A model generated the notes under the pieces. It ran no database searches. It was not told the DNA's origin and was given only the letters and a program-made list of their open reading frames with translations. A stretch of DNA of 64,000 nt from contig JBHJHE010000013.1 in the NCBI GenBank assembly GCA_050331095.1, forward strand, positions 1 to 64,000, written 5' to 3'. This DNA comes from MED-G105 sp050331095. Lineage in GTDB: Bacteria; Pseudomonadota; Alphaproteobacteria; Caulobacterales; Parvularculaceae. How positions within the stretch are numbered: position 1 is the first letter of the stretch; each line of letters begins with the position of its first letter. Both the position numbers and the translations under genes were made by a program. Of the stretch, positions 61,169 through 64,000 are shown piece after piece.

Positions 61169-61699
61169 ATGATGCGCACTGACAAAATCGGCCTTGCGGC
61201 CGCGACGATCGCCGTAGGGCTCACAAGCGCCGCCGGCGCCGAGGTGTTGGGCGGCGTACGCTCGTATTACAAGATCCGCCACGAAGCGACGTCGGAACTC
61301 GCGCCCGACGCCATGTGGGCGCGGCTTGTCGAGCCGGCTGAGTGGTGGTCCGACGATCACACCTATTCCGGCGACGCGGACAATCTCTCGCTTGACTTGC
61401 GGGCCGGCGGCTTGTGGCTCGAGAAATGGGACGGCGGATCCGTCGCCCACGGAGAAGTGCTCTACGTTAAAGAGGGCGAAGTCCTTCGTCTCAGCGCGCC
61501 GTTCGGCCCGCTCCAGGGCATGGCCGTTAATACGGTCTGGACCATCACCGTCTCGCCCGAAGGCGAAGGCTCGAAGGTCGTCTTCGAGGAGATCGCCAAT
61601 GGCGGGCCCGCGAGCAACCTCCAGAAAATCGTGACCGACGTCGACAAAGTGAAGGGAGAGGCGATCGCCTTGCTCGTCGGCGCGCCGAAGGGCGAGTAA
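61169..61699 (+). CDS. Exported SRPBCC/START-like domain protein
   Basis: The product has 176 aa from ATG 61169, with a signal peptide (IGLAAATIAVGLTSAAGAE). The mature part looks like an SRPBCC (Bet v 1/ATPase-activator) fold: HEATSELAPDAMWARLVEPAEWW, GLWLEKWDGGSVAHGEVLYV, GMAVNTVWTITVSPEGEGSKVVFEE. Ligand and role are unknown. AAGGGG precedes the start. Confidence 0.78.
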   Translation: MMRTDKIGLAAATIAVGLTSAAGAEVLGGVRSYYKIRHEATSELAPDAMWARLVEPAEWWSDDHTYSGDADNLSLDLRAGGLWLEKWDGGSVAHGEVLYVKEGEVLRLSAPFGPLQGMAVNTVWTITVSPEGEGSKVVFEEIANGGPASNLQKIVTDVDKVKGEAIALLVGAPKGE

Positions 61700-61727
61700 T
61701 CCGCCGCATGGCGCGTTCGGCGGCCGC

Positions 61728-62129
61728 TTAACCGCCGAACGCATAATCGTGGCGTTTTCCGTCGTCGTCGATCGCGTCCCAAGGCGCTTTTGAGCCCACC
61801 CAGATATGGTGCGCGACGCGAAGGTGGTCCCCGCCTTTGACAATCAATCCGGCGGGCACGAACGTTCTCTCCTTGTCGTTCGCGCCGGGTACGGCCGATC
61901 CGCATATCCGACAAAACGACGACGTCCAGTCCGCATCCGGTTTTTTCCACGTCGAGATTCCGTCGGCGCCGCGTATCCAACGAAAGGCGCGGTTGTCGAC
62001 CACGATCACGGCGACGCCGTTCGCGCCGCTCCACCGTCGGCAGATCGAGCAATGGCAAACGAAGACGTCGGACGCCTCATCGGCGATCTCGAAGGCGACG
62101 GCCCCGCAGTTGCATTCGCCAGAAATCAT
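61728..62129 (-). CDS. GFA/CENP-V family zinc protein
   Basis: This 133-residue protein has the GFA (glutathione-dependent formaldehyde-activating enzyme-like) cysteine pattern: ECNCGAVAFEIA, VCHCSICRRWSGANG, and FCRICGSAVPG, which bind zinc. Members are mostly of unknown function. Catalytic use of glutathione is not assured. It lies 31 nt downstream of fumC on the same strand. Confidence 0.88.
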   Translation of the reverse strand: MISGECNCGAVAFEIADEASDVFVCHCSICRRWSGANGVAVIVVDNRAFRWIRGADGISTWKKPDADWTSSFCRICGSAVPGANDKERTFVPAGLIVKGGDHLRVAHHIWVGSKAPWDAIDDDGKRHDYAFGG

Positions 62130-62160
62130 AAGGGCCCGCCGACAATCCCGTCGACGCCGC

Positions 62161-63549
62161 CTAACGCGGGCCGATCATGTTTTCCGGACGGACGATGGCG
62201 TCGAAGTCTTCCGCGGGGACGCCGTCCTTGATCGCCTCCTCACGCAGCGTCGTGCCGTTTGCGTGCGCGGCTTTGGCGATTTTCGCGGCGCGGTCGTAGC
62301 CGTACTTTTCCTTGAGCGGCGTAACGAGCATCAGCGAGTTTTCAAGCCCGCGCTGGATGTTGTCGAGGCGCGGCTCGATGCCGACGACGCATTTCTCGGT
62401 GAACGACACGGCGGCGTCCGCCATCAGCCGCACGGACTGGAGGAAGTTGTACGCCATCATCGGATTGTAGACGTTGAGTTCGAAATGCCCCTGGCTGCCT
62501 GCGAACAGGATCGCCGCGTTATTGCCCATGATGTGGGCGCAAACCTGGGTCAGCGCTTCGCACTGGGTGGGGTTGACCTTGCCCGGCATGATCGAGGAGC
62601 CGGGCTCGTTCTCCGGCAGGGCCAGTTCTCCAAGCCCGGAGCGTGGCCCCGAGCCGAGAAAGCGAATGTCGTTCGCGATCTTGAAAAGCGCCGCGGCGAG
62701 GCTCGCGATCGCGCCATGGCTCGCCGTCATCGCGTCGTGCGAGGCGAGCGCCTCGAACTTGTTCGGGGCCGTTGTGAAGGGCAGGGCGGTGATCGAAGCG
62801 ATCTTGTCCGCGACCATCTCCGCGAAACCGTCCGGCGCGGCGAGGCCGGTGCCGACCGCGGTGCCGCCTTGGGCGATCTCGAACAGGCCGGGCAGACTCG
62901 CTTCGAGGCGCGCGGTCCCGTTCTCCATCTGCGTTGCGTACCCGGAGAATTCCTGGCCGAGAGTGAGCGGCGTCGCATCCTGCGTGTGCGTGCGGCCGAT
63001 CTTGATGATGTCGTCCCAGGCGCGCGCTTTGTCGTTCAGGGCGTTGCGCAGCTGCTGCAAAGCCGGCAGCAGTCGATGGTGGACCTCCTCCGCACACGCA
63101 ATATGCATCGCCGTCGGGAACGTGTCGTTCGACGATTGGCTCATATTGCAGTGGTCATTGGGGTGGATCGGCGACTTCGATCCTATTTCGCCGCCGAGGA
63201 TTTCGATCGCGCGGTTCGAGACGACTTCGTTGGCGTTCATGTTCGACTGGGTGCCGGACCCCGTCTGCCAGACGACGAGGGGGAAGTGGTCGTCGAGCTT
63301 GCCCTCGATCACCTCCTGGGCGGCTTCGACGATGGCCGCCCCAAGCTCGGCGTCGAGCTTGCCGAGGGCCATGTTGGTCTCGGCGGCGGCGCGTTTGACG
63401 ATCCCGAGGGCGCGCACGATCGGCGCCGGCTGCCGCTCCCAGCCGATTTTGAAGTTGCCGAGCGACCGCTGGGCCTGGGCGCCCCAGTAGCGGTCAGCGG
63501 CGACCTCGATGGGCCCGAACGTGTCGGTTTCGGTGCGTGTGTCGGTCAT
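62161..63549 (-). CDS. fumC: Class II fumarate hydratase
   Basis: FumC interconverts fumarate and malate in the TCA cycle. The product has 462 aa. Motifs: DRYWGAQAQRSLGNF, TGSGTQSNMNANEV, SSNDTFPTAMHIA, and the fumarase/aspartase signature GSSIMPGKVNPTQCEA. Intact. It follows sspB on the minus strand, an arrangement seen in other alphaproteobacteria. Confidence 0.97.
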   Translation of the reverse strand: MTDTRTETDTFGPIEVAADRYWGAQAQRSLGNFKIGWERQPAPIVRALGIVKRAAAETNMALGKLDAELGAAIVEAAQEVIEGKLDDHFPLVVWQTGSGTQSNMNANEVVSNRAIEILGGEIGSKSPIHPNDHCNMSQSSNDTFPTAMHIACAEEVHHRLLPALQQLRNALNDKARAWDDIIKIGRTHTQDATPLTLGQEFSGYATQMENGTARLEASLPGLFEIAQGGTAVGTGLAAPDGFAEMVADKIASITALPFTTAPNKFEALASHDAMTASHGAIASLAAALFKIANDIRFLGSGPRSGLGELALPENEPGSSIMPGKVNPTQCEALTQVCAHIMGNNAAILFAGSQGHFELNVYNPMMAYNFLQSVRLMADAAVSFTEKCVVGIEPRLDNIQRGLENSLMLVTPLKEKYGYDRAAKIAKAAHANGTTLREEAIKDGVPAEDFDAIVRPENMIGPR

Positions 63550-63631
63550 GGCGCAACTAGTCTCCCGGCCGGCGTTTTCGGCTCGGTTAGCATCGCGTTA
63601 GGCGGGCGTCGACGCGCCGCCGTCAGGCCGG

Positions 63632-64000
63632 TTACTTTTTGCGGAAGGCGTCGAGAGAAACGATGTCCGCGCCCTCGCGCTCCTCGTCCGGCGCGCCGTC
63701 GTCGTTACGACGCTCGAGCGGGTCGGACGGCGCGAGGTTGGGACGCTTCGCGGCGCGCGGGACGTCGACGGTCGGCGCGGCGTCTTCTTCGGCCTCCGGC
63801 GGATTGAACCGCAGGGCGAACTGGACGCTGGGATCCGCAAAATTCGTCACTTTCTCGAACGGCACCGTCAGCCGCGCCGCTTCGCCTTTGAACCAGAGCG
63901 TAACGGAAAAGGCCTCATCGCCGACGTCGAGGTCTTTGAACTGGTGCTGGAGTACGATCGTCATCCGGTCCGGATAAGCGTCGACCAGAAAGTCGGGGAT
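63632..64000 (-). CDS. sspB: SspB-type ClpXP adaptor, 5'-truncated by window end
   Basis: The frame enters from the window edge and covers 122 residues. The visible part, PDFLVDAYPDRMTIVLQHQF then FSVTLWFKGEAARLTVPF and FADPSVQFALRF, is the alphaproteobacterial SspB core that delivers ssrA-tagged proteins to ClpXP. A disordered acidic linker leads to a C-terminal tail (ADIVSLDAFRKK) like the ClpX-binding XB motif. An ATG at 63964 is internal, not the start. Confidence 0.9.
   Translation of the reverse strand: MPDFLVDAYPDRMTIVLQHQFKDLDVGDEAFSVTLWFKGEAARLTVPFEKVTNFADPSVQFALRFNPPEAEEDAAPTVDVPRAAKRPNLAPSDPLERRNDDGAPDEEREGADIVSLDAFRKK

Noticed and set aside
61837..63807. Plus-strand open frame opposite fumC and the GFA gene
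   Set aside because: fumC is unmistakable on the minus strand and the plus translation has no domain.
1..64000. tRNA, rRNA, CRISPR arrays, transposases or integrases
   Set aside because: None was recognised on either strand. No regularly spaced repeats or IS-like terminal repeats were seen.

Overview
The window is a GC-rich alphaproteobacterial chromosome segment. From 1 to about 40.2 kb it holds most of a photosynthesis gene cluster (PGC) for bacteriochlorophyll a and a type II (quinone) reaction centre with LH1. The oxygen-dependent cyclase AcsF is present. No bchE, pufC, pufX or puc genes were seen. The carotenoid genes crtC, crtD and crtF are those of the spheroidene/spirilloxanthin branch. 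This is the profile of an aerobic anoxygenic phototroph. The exact genus cannot be read from the sequence.

Layout: (1) 1-4.06 kb, plus strand: 3' part of bchD, then bchO and, overlapping by 4 nt, a penicillin-acylase (Ntn-hydrolase) gene that is not a usual PGC member. (2) 4.07-6.45 kb, minus: crtD then crtC. (3) 6.5-15.5 kb, plus: crtF, then the superoperon bchC-X-Y-Z-pufQ-B-A-L-M, closed by a strong terminator. (4) 15.8-17.2 kb: a small membrane protein and an alpha/beta hydrolase. (5) 32.9-17.2 kb, minus: bchF-N-B-H-L-M-lhaA-puhA-B-C-orf-acsF-puhE-hemA, mostly with 1-11 nt overlaps that imply translational coupling. (6) 33.5-40.2 kb, plus: aerR-ppsR and bchG-bch2-bchP-tspO-orf. (7) 40.2-64 kb: housekeeping and accessory genes (MFS permease, hydrolase, dapF, GT2 glycosyltransferase with a beta-barrel-like protein, DUF1501/DUF1800 pair, vsr, a TPR-like protein plus RND efflux pair, glyQ/glyS, mtgA, fumC, 5'-truncated sspB).

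Two features stand out. pufL has no stop codon and runs in frame through a 12-codon linker into pufM, so one 593-codon frame encodes both reaction-centre subunits. This conflicts with the known topology, because the L C-terminus is periplasmic and the M N-terminus is cytoplasmic. Second, bchN, which encodes a catalytic subunit of the dark-operative protochlorophyllide reductase, has an in-frame TAG at codon 59 and has Ser in place of the second of its three [4Fe-4S] cysteine ligands (codon 53). Both could be real (decay, recoding, processing) or sequence errors, and both are cheap to check.

Regulation: the PGC promoters share a 16-bp palindrome GTCAA-N6-TTGAC, equivalent to the PpsR/CrtJ box TGT-N12-ACA. 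It occurs between crtD and crtF, before bchC, twice back-to-back before bchF, and before bchG next to a canonical TGT-N12-ACA. The regulator PpsR and its B12-binding antirepressor AerR are encoded in the window.
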